Shown one piece after another: positions 16,259-25,058 of a DNA stretch of 49,843 nt (the stretch's first letter is position 1; the number at the start of each line of letters is the position of its first letter). The stretch is from NCBI GenBank assembly GCA_018064935.1, contig JAGHUF010000019.1, forward strand, positions 1 to 49,843, written 5' to 3'. The position numbers and the translations under genes are program-made. Below the pieces are notes generated by a model. The model had not been told where the DNA came from, did not search any database, and saw nothing but the letters and a program-made list of their open reading frames with translations. This DNA comes from Candidatus Merdinaster equi (GTDB lineage: Bacteria > Bacillota > Clostridia > Lachnospirales > Lachnospiraceae).

Positions 16259-17194
16259 TTATATGCTTGTGATAATAACTTCCATATTTCCTGTAAGCTG
16301 CGCAAGACCATATCCGCTAGGTATTATAAAATGATCCCCCTTCTTCAGTGGCTCCCCATTAATATCACCCTCACCCTGCAGTACACTGGCGATCATAAAT
16401 GGCTTATTCATCTCAAACTCCATTTTACCATCTACGGTTATTCGACTCACAGAGTAGCAATTACAGCTTATTATCTCTTTTAGAACATTATCACATTCTG
16501 ACGAGGCGTCCATGAACACCTCCATGAAAGTTTTTGAAGGACAAGCAATAACATCCAGCGCCTTATCAATGTGAAGAGGTCTTTTCTTACCGTCCTGCAG
16601 TCTGTCATAATCATAAACACGATAAGTAATATCAGAATTCTGCTGTATCTCCAGAAGAAGTATTCCGCTCTCTATCGCATGTACTGTACCCGGAACTATC
16701 TGGATGAAATCGCCTTTTTTTACCGTAACTTCGCGGATCAGCTCATCCCATCTGTTCTCGTTTATCATTTCGGCAAGCTCAGCACGACTCTTTGCATTGT
16801 GTCCTATGACAAGCTTTGCATTTTCAGGGCAGTCGAGAATGTACCAGCATTCTGTCTTTCCAAACGAACCATTCTCATGTTCCTGAGCATATTGATCATC
16901 TGGATGAACCTGAATACTCAAATCAGACTGCGCATCTATTATTTTTACCAAAAGAGGAAATACATCCCCTTCAGCATTTCCAAACAGTTCTCGCTCGTTC
17001 GCCCACAAATCTGATAAAGTTCTTCCTCCATACTCACCACCATAGGCAATGGACTCACCGCTTTCGCGTGCTGAAACGGCCCAGCACTCTCCTGTTTTAT
17101 CTGACGGAATACTATATCCAAACTCTGTATTTAGTTTTTTTCCTCCCCATAAAACTTCTTTGAAGTATGGTTTGAGTTTGATTATCTTTGTCAT
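16259..17194 (-). CDS. manA: Class I mannose-6-phosphate isomerase
   Basis: 311 residues from the ATG at 17192-17194. A TTG two codons upstream is possible, but the spacing from the AGAG site is poorer. This is the short (about 315-residue) ManA type of Firmicutes. The zinc-binding motif IQVHPDDQYA is followed by GKTECWYIL, then the QNSDITYRVYDYDR segment. The enzyme interconverts mannose-6-phosphate and fructose-6-phosphate. It is the last gene of the mannan operon, 19 bases after the CE17-like gene. Mannose-1-phosphate made by GH130 must first be converted by a phosphomannomutase not encoded here. Confidence 0.95.
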   Translation of the reverse strand: MTKIIKLKPYFKEVLWGGKKLNTEFGYSIPSDKTGECWAVSARESGESIAYGGEYGGRTLSDLWANERELFGNAEGDVFPLLVKIIDAQSDLSIQVHPDDQYAQEHENGSFGKTECWYILDCPENAKLVIGHNAKSRAELAEMINENRWDELIREVTVKKGDFIQIVPGTVHAIESGILLLEIQQNSDITYRVYDYDRLQDGKKRPLHIDKALDVIACPSKTFMEVFMDASSECDNVLKEIISCNCYSVSRITVDGKMEFEMNKPFMIASVLQGEGDINGEPLKKGDHFIIPSGYGLAQLTGNMEVIITSI

Positions 17195-17213
17195 TTTCAA
17201 CTACTCTACAGTT

Positions 17214-18371
17214 TTATTTAAGACCCGCAATAAGGCTAACTAGATAGAATGGATACGCATCATTATCATGGGTTTCAACAACCTTAATCTCAACTGTATG
17301 TCTCTTTTTAGCTTCGCGAACTGGAAGATTCTGCAGATACAGACAATTTCCCCAGGTCTCATCAAAATTTGCGTCAAGAATCACAGCGTTTTCTTCATCT
17401 CCATCAACAATTGCTTTGGCAATTGGAGCTGGAAGATTAACTGTTTTTATATACTGGACTGCAAGGGTATCTGCATCGACTTCAAACCTAATGCTGTCTG
17501 ATTGCCTGCTCCCCTTCCATCCGTTCCTGTCGGTTTCATAGACATGATACTGAATCTGCTCATCTATTGTAAATCCATCACAATTTACTGTCCCATTAAC
17601 TGACGAAAGGGCGTTATCAAAATTCACACCATTCTGAATTCTATAGCTATGCTCGTATCTATTATCAGTGATTGGAGCTGGAAGCTTTTCGTCGCACACG
17701 CTTGCTGCTTCTTCTTCATACATCTGACTATACACCATTTCAAGGAAATGTATAATAACAGATGCAACAAGAGAATGTCCAAGAGTATTTGGGTGTAAAT
17801 CATCCGGAGTTATCTCTCTGTTTGGAATGGTTCCATCTATTACCTTCGCATAAATTGTAGGCTGCATTGCTATACATGGCAACTCATAGTGCCTGCCTAT
17901 CTCGCTATGTATTTCCTGGGCTGTGACTCCCGTATCGTAACAGATATTATGAATTAGCGCTACTGCCGGTTTAATTCTGTTATCAAGAACATGGCGAATT
18001 AATCCCTCATATGTTTCCTTATACAAATCATTGTTAGAATCATTTACAGAGAATTCTGTAAACACCATATCCGGCAAAAACTGCATAAGGTCACGATCTA
18101 CTCTTGCTACACCGAACTCAGAATCAGTTCCGCCAATACCCGCATTAACATATGTAAATGCACTCTTAGGAAACTTCTCAGTCCACCACTTAAATACAAG
18201 ATGTGCATAACAGTTCGAATGGAACTCTGCTAATGATCCCTGAGTAATTGAACCCCCAAGAAAACCTACAGTTATTCTGTCTCCGGCTTCCGCTCTTCTC
18301 ATTACCTTTTTAATTCTATTCAGATTACCGCGATTTATTAGTCCTAATTCTGGATGAATATTGTATGACAT
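17214..18371 (-). CDS. CE17-like SGNH acetyl esterase (acetylated manno-oligosaccharides)
   Basis: 385 residues with no signal peptide, so intracellular. An N-terminal SGNH hydrolase domain (about 30-215) has the nucleophile Ser41 in FLGGSITQG, block II NAGIGGTDSEFG, block III FSVNDSN, and the Asp/His pair in PDDLHPN near 191-196. The C-terminal part (about 230-385) is beta-rich and resembles the CBM35-like domain. The order SGNH then CBM35-like, with the mannan setting, matches Roseburia CE17 esterases that remove 2-O/3-O acetyl groups from manno-oligosaccharides. CE2 has the opposite domain order. The GAAGG ribosome site supports the start. It lies between the LacI and manA genes. Confidence 0.8.
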   Translation of the reverse strand: MSYNIHPELGLINRGNLNRIKKVMRRAEAGDRITVGFLGGSITQGSLAEFHSNCYAHLVFKWWTEKFPKSAFTYVNAGIGGTDSEFGVARVDRDLMQFLPDMVFTEFSVNDSNNDLYKETYEGLIRHVLDNRIKPAVALIHNICYDTGVTAQEIHSEIGRHYELPCIAMQPTIYAKVIDGTIPNREITPDDLHPNTLGHSLVASVIIHFLEMVYSQMYEEEAASVCDEKLPAPITDNRYEHSYRIQNGVNFDNALSSVNGTVNCDGFTIDEQIQYHVYETDRNGWKGSRQSDSIRFEVDADTLAVQYIKTVNLPAPIAKAIVDGDEENAVILDANFDETWGNCLYLQNLPVREAKKRHTVEIKVVETHDNDAYPFYLVSLIAGLK

Positions 18372-18472
18372 TTCTATACCTTCTTGCTTATCTTTCCGGT
18401 TTATTTTATTCCTATTTTTTATTTCTTATTTCTTCTCTCTTTTTCTGGGAAAAAATTTTTTAACTAAAGAAA

Positions 18473-19489
18473 CTATTTCGGCGTAACAGAATTTCTCACT
18501 ATCATCTTGCCACTTATTACTCTGCGAATTCCATAGCTTCTCTTTCCGTTTTCAAGCTGATCCGAAATAAGTGCAACAGCTTCTTTTGACATCGTCTGAA
18601 CATCTACTGCTATTGTTGTCAGCTTGAGTGTATTCTCTGCAACTAATGTATAATTATCAAAGCCAGTCACAGAAATATCCTCTGGGACTTTATATCCTAA
18701 GTTTCTTAGCTGATTGGTTAACAGATAAGCAATTTCATCGCAATTACATACGAAGGCCGTTGGCATATCTTCTGGAAGCTTTAATTCAATGTAGTTGAGC
18801 TGATCCTTTCCTCTGTCTTCTATCAGATAATCCTCACGAAGCTTAATTCCGTTTGTGTAAAGAGCTCTATGGTATCCAAGATATCTGTCAAGAATTGAAC
18901 TTGTTGCATTTACGCTTCCCACAAAAGCAATCTTCTCATGCCCCTGTTTGATGCAATAATCTGTAAGCAGGTAACTGCCATAAACATTATCAGTGACAAC
19001 TGCATCTGCCTTTATTGCTTCATCATAAAAATCCAGCATAACAAGAGGAATCCCAGACTCGTTTACCTTCTGGACATATTCCGTTTTCAACTGCCCAAGT
19101 ACTATAATGCCCTCTACCTTTCTATCGGTAATGATTTTAGGCATAATCCTCTTGCTTTCCATCTCATCTGTTATGATCTCCATAATACCTGCATACCCTT
19201 CCTGGGTAAGTGTAAGCACAAGAGAGTGGTACATATACAGATAGAATGAATATGACGTCATATCAACATAATTATTAGCTACTATTACACCAACATTTCC
19301 TGTCTTGGTTCCACCTTTTTTCTTTGTCTTTGAGGGTGAATAATGATAACCAAGTTCATCAGCTCTGTCCTTAATCTGAACTCTAAGTTCATCGGACACT
19401 CCCTCTTTATCAGCAAGTGCCTTGGAAACGGCAACCACGCTGATTCCCAGAGAATCTGCTATATGTTTCATCGTAACTACTTTGCTCAT
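18473..19489 (-). CDS. LacI-family transcriptional regulator of the mannan locus
   Basis: 338 residues. The N-terminal LacI helix-turn-helix (TMKHIADSLGISVVAVSKALADKEGVS, split as two helices) is followed by a hinge and a periplasmic-binding-like sensor domain (about 65-335). A perfect GGAGG site lies upstream. It lies inside the operon between a YesL gene and the CE17-like gene, suggesting autoregulation and control of the mannan genes by a mannoside effector (inference). LacI regulators are also found in Roseburia mannan loci. A 101-bp A/T-rich gap follows, with no clear promoter or terminator. Confidence 0.93.
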   Translation of the reverse strand: MSKVVTMKHIADSLGISVVAVSKALADKEGVSDELRVQIKDRADELGYHYSPSKTKKKGGTKTGNVGVIVANNYVDMTSYSFYLYMYHSLVLTLTQEGYAGIMEIITDEMESKRIMPKIITDRKVEGIIVLGQLKTEYVQKVNESGIPLVMLDFYDEAIKADAVVTDNVYGSYLLTDYCIKQGHEKIAFVGSVNATSSILDRYLGYHRALYTNGIKLREDYLIEDRGKDQLNYIELKLPEDMPTAFVCNCDEIAYLLTNQLRNLGYKVPEDISVTGFDNYTLVAENTLKLTTIAVDVQTMSKEAVALISDQLENGKRSYGIRRVISGKMIVRNSVTPK

Positions 19490-19560
19490 TATTTACCTCC
19501 GAAATGATTTCAATCAGTACTTCTCTCTTCTCTACACTCCTAATTGAAAATCATCAATGC

Positions 19561-19584
19561 AGTTTGAAAATATATCCTCAAACT
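19561..19584. promoter_or_regulatory. Imperfect 24-bp palindrome upstream of the LacI gene
   Basis: Arms AGTTTGA and TCAAACT flank an AT-rich centre containing ATATAT, and most centre positions are also symmetric. It lies about 72 bases upstream of the LacI start and lacks a T-tract. It is a candidate operator or RNA hairpin. Confidence 0.35.
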
Positions 19585-19603
19585 TGATTCTATATATTTA
19601 TAT

Positions 19604-20239
19604 CTACTGGTAATACCATTTCTGACCTTCTTCCGAGTCTTCTGGTACATCAGGCATCATTCTTCTTAATATTTTCTCCATTGGCAGTGATAGAAGCCAC
19701 ATATAGATTCCAGGAATTACCAGAATCGCCCATGGCATAAGATAGATTGCTATTAACGCCGCATAGAACACGGCTACTGCCAAAACGGTTAATGGTAAAA
19801 ACTTAAAGAACAAAAAGGCCGTAGTCTTCATCAGTTCAAAAGTCTTCTTGTCAAATCTGGATAACACCGGACACGCATACACGGTAAATCCAGATACAAT
19901 AAAAGCTGCGAATGCGAGGATTACAAACAAAGCATCATTTAGATTGCTTCTATATATCCACACCGCATATATTTCAAAGGCGATACTTGCTAGTAGAACC
20001 CAGAACAGAATGCTGGTAAAAATTGTGGCTTTAATATTTTGCTTAAAGGAATGCCAGAATTCAGAAAAAACGTATCCTGCATTGTGTCTAACACACTTCG
20101 ACATTGCATAGTAAGCCGCTGTAGTAGCTGCCCCAGCCGTCACCAGTGGTATTGAAAAAGCAAGCCACAACAGTCCTGTGAGGAGAACGTCACACAGTGT
20201 ATTCATAAATTTTGCAAATAGTGTATCGCTTTTAAACAT
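19604..20239 (-). CDS. YesL-family (DUF624) membrane protein, copy 1
   Basis: 211 residues with about five transmembrane segments (about 16-37, 68-92, 103-125, 142-168, 172-190). The YesL hallmark near the N-terminus reads GAATTAAYYAMSKCVR. The C-terminus is hydrophilic and ends WYYQ. DUF624 proteins recur next to carbohydrate ABC importers of the Lpl/Ytc type and are thought to assist them, but no biochemical role is established. The ribosome site is weak. The gene lies 277 bases after the second solute-binding protein gene, the longest gap within the operon. A second YesL gene sits at the other end of the transporter block. Confidence 0.88.
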   Translation of the reverse strand: MFKSDTLFAKFMNTLCDVLLTGLLWLAFSIPLVTAGAATTAAYYAMSKCVRHNAGYVFSEFWHSFKQNIKATIFTSILFWVLLASIAFEIYAVWIYRSNLNDALFVILAFAAFIVSGFTVYACPVLSRFDKKTFELMKTTAFLFFKFLPLTVLAVAVFYAALIAIYLMPWAILVIPGIYMWLLSLPMEKILRRMMPDVPEDSEEGQKWYYQ

Positions 20240-20290
20240 TATTTTAACTTAATATTTCTCTTGTTTTAATTAACCTTTAATTAACTAAAT

Positions 20291-20327
20291 AACGATTATT
20301 TGAGCACGATTATCGTTTTATCGTTTG
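20291..20327. promoter_or_regulatory. Cluster of AACGAT-type repeats (candidate LacI site)
   Basis: Within 37 bases the plus strand has AACGATTAT, CACGATTAT, ATCGTTTT and ATCGTTTG, that is, direct and inverted copies of ACGATAA/TTATCGT. The palindromic core is ACGATAATCGT. The central CG flanked by A/T symmetry is typical of LacI operators. It lies upstream of the yesL-lacI-CE17-manA part of the operon. No good promoter could be placed with it. Confidence 0.35.
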
Positions 20328-20355
20328 TTTTTCTCTATTTTTGCGTATACAAATA

Positions 20356-20377
20356 CCCGTACCCATATGGATACGGG
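20356..20377. repeat. Intercistronic hairpin 1 downstream of the solute-binding protein gene
   Basis: CCCGTA...TACGGG flanks CCATATGG, giving a 22-base palindrome with a single mismatch pair. No T-tract follows on either strand. It may stabilise or process the mRNA rather than end transcription. Confidence 0.6.
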
Positions 20378-20404
20378 CATTTATGCATACACATATTTCT
20401 GTTC

Positions 20405-20431
20405 ACATCTGGCCAACTTGTGGCCAGATGT
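20405..20431. repeat. Intercistronic hairpin 2 downstream of the solute-binding protein gene
   Basis: ACATCTGGCCA and TGGCCAGATGT form a perfect 11-bp stem with a 5-base loop, 86 bases after the solute-binding protein stop codon. It lacks a T-tract. Such stems after binding-protein genes often protect the upstream mRNA from 3' decay. Confidence 0.65.
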
Positions 20432-20516
20432 ATCCCAGAATATTAATTTAATTTACATTTCTGCATCTACATTGCAGTAATGCTCTATCTTCTCTCTAAA
20501 AGGATAATAATCCAGA

Positions 20517-21923
20517 TTAGTTATAGAAGTTATCAAGAGCATCCTGAACGCTCTGCTTCCAGGTCTGCTGGAACTGAGCTGCAGTCATGGTACCATTGAG
20601 AAGTTCTGTGTAATCCCACTCAAGTCCAAGTGCGTTCCAAAGGTCGAATGCACCTCTTGATCCCATGTACTCCATTACCTTGTAGTTCTCTTCAGTCTGA
20701 GCTGAATCTTCCCACCATGTAAGGTCTGCATCACGGAATGCAACATCACCGTTGTACCAGTTAGCCCAATCATAGAATACGTTGTAAACAAATACAGGAT
20801 CTTCAGCACCAGTAGCGATGAACCAAGCGTTTCCTGAAGAAACCTTCTTCATTGCGTTTGTATCCTGATTACCTGAAGGACCTACTGGCCATGGACACCA
20901 GATCTGGCTGAAAGGAAGTGCTGCATCGTTATTACCGTTAGATGCTGCAATCCATGCTGCTGAAATCCAGCAAGCTACCTTTCCATCATAGTATGCATTC
21001 TGGTTATCATTGAAATCATCTGCATTCCATGGACGAGCTACATGATCCTCATTGTAGAGCTTGTAGATAAAGTCAAGAACTTCACCAACTTCAGCGCTTG
21101 AAAGGTTCTCCTGTGCTCCACCTGCAATTACAGTACCATTTGACATAAGAAGGTTATCAATAAGGAAGTCGAATCTTGAACCGTAACCATATACATCTGT
21201 TACGCCATCACCATTTGTATCCTTGGTAAGTGCAAGAAGGTACTCTCTCCACTTATCCCATGTCCACTCTCCTCTTGCATAGAGGTCGTTAGGATTCTCA
21301 AGACCAGCTTCATCAAGCATCTGTGCGTTGAATGCCATCATATAGGTTCCTGCAAGAACGCTCTCACCCATATTCTGCTGGAACAGATATACAGAGCCAT
21401 CTGTCTTACCACAGTCAACCTTGTTAAGAACGATCTGATCAGAAAGAACATCTGCATCAGCAGGAAGAACTTCTGCAAGGTTTACAGCATATCCGTTAAG
21501 TGCTGCAGGAATACCGAATGAAAGATCTGACTCATAGATATCACAGTCAGGGCTACCTGCAAGGATTGAGGTGTTGATTGATTCCTGAACACCATCCCAT
21601 GTAAGGTTTACAAACTCAAGTCTGATATTGTACTTAGCTTCAACAGCCTTGAGGTTATCGAACATAACCTGATCACGCTCTGGATCTGTTACGTTAGGGT
21701 TTACTTCGATTCCACTCATTGTTGAATCATAGTAATGATCGTACCATGTACCAATCTTAATTGTTCTGGTCTCAGCAGCAGGTGTTACAGTGTTATCACC
21801 AGTATTTTCTGTTGTTGTACCAGGAGTTGTTGTGGTAGTTGAAGCATCATTACCACAAGCAGCCAGGCCAAGAACCATGCTTGCGCCAAGTCCAAGAGCC
21901 AAAATCTTCTTAGCTAATTTCAT
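20517..21923 (-). CDS. Carbohydrate ABC transporter solute-binding lipoprotein
   Basis: 468 residues. A lipoprotein signal ends in the lipobox GLAAC (lipidated Cys23), followed by a Thr-rich linker (about 25-50). The rest is a cluster D/type I extracellular sugar-binding protein fold. The many surface aromatic residues (for example RGEWTWDKWREYL and AYYDGKVACWISAAW) are usual for oligosaccharide binders. It is anchored on the outer membrane face and most likely serves the permease pair encoded at 24038-25973. An excellent GGAGG site precedes the ATG. The gene is bracketed by strong hairpins on both sides, which could raise its mRNA level relative to the permease genes. Confidence 0.93.
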   Translation of the reverse strand: MKLAKKILALGLGASMVLGLAACGNDASTTTTTPGTTTENTGDNTVTPAAETRTIKIGTWYDHYYDSTMSGIEVNPNVTDPERDQVMFDNLKAVEAKYNIRLEFVNLTWDGVQESINTSILAGSPDCDIYESDLSFGIPAALNGYAVNLAEVLPADADVLSDQIVLNKVDCGKTDGSVYLFQQNMGESVLAGTYMMAFNAQMLDEAGLENPNDLYARGEWTWDKWREYLLALTKDTNGDGVTDVYGYGSRFDFLIDNLLMSNGTVIAGGAQENLSSAEVGEVLDFIYKLYNEDHVARPWNADDFNDNQNAYYDGKVACWISAAWIAASNGNNDAALPFSQIWCPWPVGPSGNQDTNAMKKVSSGNAWFIATGAEDPVFVYNVFYDWANWYNGDVAFRDADLTWWEDSAQTEENYKVMEYMGSRGAFDLWNALGLEWDYTELLNGTMTAAQFQQTWKQSVQDALDNFYN

Positions 21924-21973
21924 TATTTTGTTTCCTCCAAATTCTAATAAATCAGTTTCATCCGCTTTGAATC

Positions 21974-21992
21974 CGGCCGGACTAACCGGCCG
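21974..21992. repeat. Intercistronic hairpin upstream of the solute-binding protein gene
   Basis: CGGCCGG and CCGGCCG form a perfect 7-bp stem with a 5-base loop, between the repeat-lipoprotein stop (22011) and the next start (21923). There is no T-tract, so processing or stabilisation is more likely than termination. Confidence 0.6.
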
Positions 21993-22010
21993 ATTTCAAA
22001 AGCATAATAA

Positions 22011-23975
22011 CTAATTCATAGTTCCAACTTTGATTGAGTAAATCTCCCAAGCATACTGTGCTTCACCCTGAAGCTCAGCTCCATCAGCGAATGCTGACTC
22101 GAAACCGTCGCCCCAAACTGCTGCAAGTGACTCATAAGGAACAAGCATTCTTCCCTTGCTAAGTGTTGCACCTTCAATTGTCCATTCAGGTTCTGCTGCA
22201 CAACGTACCCATCCCCACTCTGTATCAGGTGTTACAAGTCCGTTATATACAAACCAGATAGGGCTGTCATTTCCAGATTCATCAACACAGTTGTATTCGA
22301 TATCTAATACACATCCAGGGTAAATCTTGTCTGCGATATCTGCCCATGCTTTACCAGCCTGTGACCAGCCATCTCCCTTAGCTGAGAAGCCAAGATCAAC
22401 AACATTAGCAAGATTCTTTGGAGCAACATCTCCAACCTTGATTGAGTAAATTTCCCAAGGATACTGTGCTTCACCCTGAAGTTCTGCACCCTCTGCGAAT
22501 GCTGACTCAAATCCCTCACCCCAGAATGCTACAAGGTCTTCATAGTGGAACTGTACTCTTCCGTTACCCATTCCTGCATTAGGAACAAGGTGATCTTCTT
22601 CGTTTACACCACGAACCCATCCCCACTCTGTATCAGGTGTTACAAGTCCGTTGTATACAAACCAAATAGGAGAATCATTGCCTGACTCATCTACACAGCT
22701 GTACTCTACATCGATTACACATCCAGGATAAATCTTGCTAGCGATGTCAGCCCATGCTTTACCAGCCTGGCTCCATGCATCACCCTTAGCTGAGAAGCCA
22801 AGATCCTGTACATTTGTAAGAGCAACAAGAGTAGTAGGCATACCAACCTTAATTGAGTATACTTCCCAAGCATACTGTGCTTCACACTGAAGTTCTGCTC
22901 CATCAGCAAATGCTGTCTCGAAGCCTTCGCCCCAGAATGCTGCAAGGTCATCATAGCTGAACTGAACCTTACCGGTGCTGTACTGAGCGTTAGGAACAAG
23001 GTGATCTTCTTCATTTACACCACGTACCCATCCCCACTCTGTATCAGGTGTTACAAGTCCGTTATAAACGAACCATACAGGGCTGTCTTTTCCAGCCTCA
23101 TCCTTACATGAGTACTCAATCTCGAATACACATCCAGGCTGAATCTTATCAGCGATGTCTGCCCAAGCCTTACCAGCCTGTGCCCATCCATCTCCCTTAG
23201 CTGAGAATCCAAGATCCTGTACACCACTTAAGATTGTAAGGTTAGGATCGTCACCCTGAACTCCGCCAAGAGCGAATACTGCATCTGCATCTGCTTCAAT
23301 AAGATTTCCAGAAGCATCTCTGAATGCAAGATTGTCAATGTAAACGATTGTAGGAACTCCTGTCTTATCTAAGCAGTTGTCTGTTGTGATTGCTACACCG
23401 AAGCTGTCTCCAGCCTGAAGTGTTACACCATCAGGAATCTTGTAATTTGCAATCTTTGGATTGACAGTATCAAGATATACAGACCACTTCTCGTTGTAGC
23501 TGTTTCCTGCGGCCATAACTCCTAATGAACCAGATGCTGCATAGAAGTCACTTCCTGTCTCTGTTCCGATGAACAGATCGATTGAAGCTACATCAGCAAT
23601 CTTATCTCCAAGAATAGCTCCGAGATCGAATGCTACACATGGATTGTTTCCATTAGACTCCATCTTTACTGCCTTAGTACCCTTGAAATCTGCGATTGAG
23701 TAAGTACCCTCATTAGTACCAGGGATCAGCTTGTTTACAAAGCCCATGATCTGATCATTTCCATTTTCAAAATCAAGGCTTGCATCAACAGGAATCAGAT
23801 CTCCCTGTCCTTCAACTTCAGGAACATCTGTTGCTGTTGTGTTACCACTGTCTGCAGGTGTTTCTGTTGCTGCAGGCTCAGTAGTGCTTGTTGTGTTAGC
23901 ATCATTACCACAGCCAATCATTGTGATTGTCATAGCTGCTGCAACTAATAATGCTGCAATTTTCTTTGCCTTCAA
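22011..23975 (-). CDS. Surface lipoprotein with three near-identical repeats, probable glycan-binding
   Basis: 654 residues starting at TTG (23973-23975), with GGAGGAG 5 bases upstream. The lipobox ends in Cys22 (MIGC). Residues about 60-225 form a beta-rich domain starting DASLDFENGNDQ, like many jelly-roll carbohydrate-binding modules. Three repeats of about 136 residues follow (about 252-385, 388-520, 525-654). Each contains VQDLGFSAKGD or VVDLGFSAKGD, QAGKAWADIA, WFVYNGLVTPDTEWGWVR, and ends with a WEVYSIKVG-like segment. The repeats are rich in Trp and Tyr. I do not recognise the repeat family. It lies between the permease and solute-binding genes, so a role in capturing mannan or oligosaccharide is inferred. 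The DNA copies are also very similar, suggesting recent duplication. Confidence 0.8.
   Translation of the reverse strand: MKAKKIAALLVAAAMTITMIGCGNDANTTSTTEPAATETPADSGNTTATDVPEVEGQGDLIPVDASLDFENGNDQIMGFVNKLIPGTNEGTYSIADFKGTKAVKMESNGNNPCVAFDLGAILGDKIADVASIDLFIGTETGSDFYAASGSLGVMAAGNSYNEKWSVYLDTVNPKIANYKIPDGVTLQAGDSFGVAITTDNCLDKTGVPTIVYIDNLAFRDASGNLIEADADAVFALGGVQGDDPNLTILSGVQDLGFSAKGDGWAQAGKAWADIADKIQPGCVFEIEYSCKDEAGKDSPVWFVYNGLVTPDTEWGWVRGVNEEDHLVPNAQYSTGKVQFSYDDLAAFWGEGFETAFADGAELQCEAQYAWEVYSIKVGMPTTLVALTNVQDLGFSAKGDAWSQAGKAWADIASKIYPGCVIDVEYSCVDESGNDSPIWFVYNGLVTPDTEWGWVRGVNEEDHLVPNAGMGNGRVQFHYEDLVAFWGEGFESAFAEGAELQGEAQYPWEIYSIKVGDVAPKNLANVVDLGFSAKGDGWSQAGKAWADIADKIYPGCVLDIEYNCVDESGNDSPIWFVYNGLVTPDTEWGWVRCAAEPEWTIEGATLSKGRMLVPYESLAAVWGDGFESAFADGAELQGEAQYAWEIYSIKVGTMN
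22024..23222 (-). repeat. Three tandem coding repeats of about 410 bp
   Basis: The block gctgagaa recurs on the plus strand at 22381, 22789 and 23200, giving periods of 408 and 411 bases. Other blocks around it are largely identical. The third (C-terminal) copy has diverged most, in the segment after GWVR. The repeat units are in frame and encode the repeated domains of the lipoprotein. Confidence 0.85.
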
Positions 23976-24037
23976 CTTTTTCTCCTCCTTATAAAAATTG
24001 TTGAATTTAAATACCTTTGTTTCCTGGATTGCTGGAA

Positions 24038-25042
24038 TTAACCAACAATACCGCTTCGTTCTGCACCCTCTATGAACTGTTTCTGGAAGATAACATAAAT
24101 CAGTACAACTGGAATCATTACCAAAACAATTCCCGCATCCAGATAGATTTCCAGAATTGCAGGATCCAGAATTCTCTCAACGTTTGAGATGGATGCCTCA
24201 ATTGTGGATATCTTCTTACTGATTACGATATCATCACTTATTACAAACAGCTTCGCATAGAAAGTATCATTGTATTGCCATACCATAGAGAAGATTGCTA
24301 CGGTGACAATTGATGGAAGTGCATTTACAAGCATTATACGGAAATAAGTATACCATGTTCCCGCACCGTCTACAAACGCAGCCTCCTCTATTTCCTTGGG
24401 TAATCCCCGGAAAAACTGATTGAAAATATAGATATAAAGTCCCGACCTTAAGCCACATCCAAATGCAGTCAATATGTACATTGGAACAGGGGTACCCAGC
24501 AGGTTGATTGTATTACCTGTAAACAGCGATATCGCACCGAGTACATCGAATTTTGCGAAGGTCATATAAAGTGGAAGCATGATTGTATGTGTAGGGATAA
24601 CAATCATAACAACAACCATCGCAAACAGAACATTCTTAAGCGGGAATTTATATCTAGCAAATCCATATCCGACCATCGAGCAGATAAATACCTGAATAAT
24701 CATCAACGTCAACGCGTAGAGAAGTGATGATGTCATCGTCTGCCAGTAATTCAGATACTTCATAGATAACTGATATCTCTCAAGAGTAGGATTCTGAGGA
24801 ATCAGATATACCATAGGGTTATAATTATCGGCATTGGAGAAAAAAGATTTGCTAATCATACCGATAACAGGACCTAAAATAACATAGCAGATTCCAATTA
24901 TGATAATCAGCTTGAATAAACCAAGAATAAACTTCTTGGTATTTGCCATCCATCTTTTACGATCGTTGGCAAACTGTGTATCAGCCTTCATATCATTCAT
25001 CCACTCTTTAAATGATCTCTTTGCTTCTTTTGACTGTGCCAT
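24038..25042 (-). CDS. Carbohydrate ABC transporter permease (MalG/YtcP type), second pair
   Basis: 334 residues from the ATG at 25040-25042 (MAQSKEAK), chosen for its GGAGG site 6 bases upstream. Longer in-frame starts would overlap the upstream permease gene. A hydrophilic N-terminus of about 45 residues precedes six transmembrane segments. The EAA loop that contacts the ATPase reads EEAAFVDGAGTWYTYFRIML. It forms an inner-membrane heterodimer with the permease encoded just upstream (16-base gap). The ATPase is not encoded nearby. Confidence 0.93.
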   Translation of the reverse strand: MAQSKEAKRSFKEWMNDMKADTQFANDRKRWMANTKKFILGLFKLIIIIGICYVILGPVIGMISKSFFSNADNYNPMVYLIPQNPTLERYQLSMKYLNYWQTMTSSLLYALTLMIIQVFICSMVGYGFARYKFPLKNVLFAMVVVMIVIPTHTIMLPLYMTFAKFDVLGAISLFTGNTINLLGTPVPMYILTAFGCGLRSGLYIYIFNQFFRGLPKEIEEAAFVDGAGTWYTYFRIMLVNALPSIVTVAIFSMVWQYNDTFYAKLFVISDDIVISKKISTIEASISNVERILDPAILEIYLDAGIVLVMIPVVLIYVIFQKQFIEGAERSGIVG

Positions 25043-25058
25043 TCTTCTTCCTCCTTCC

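Noticed and set aside
20356-20431. Hairpins after the solute-binding protein gene considered as intrinsic terminators
   Set aside because: The stems are strong, but neither strand has a following T-tract, and further operon genes (yesL, lacI, CE17-like, manA) follow on the same strand.
22016-23014. Alternate-frame minus-strand ORFs within the repeat lipoprotein
   Set aside because: They recur only because the underlying DNA is a tandem repeat. They have no ribosome site and lie in a different frame from the complete lipoprotein gene.
22024-23222. Tandem repeats considered as a CRISPR array or mobile repeat
   Set aside because: Units of about 410 bp are fully coding and in frame, with no short palindromic repeat/spacer pattern.
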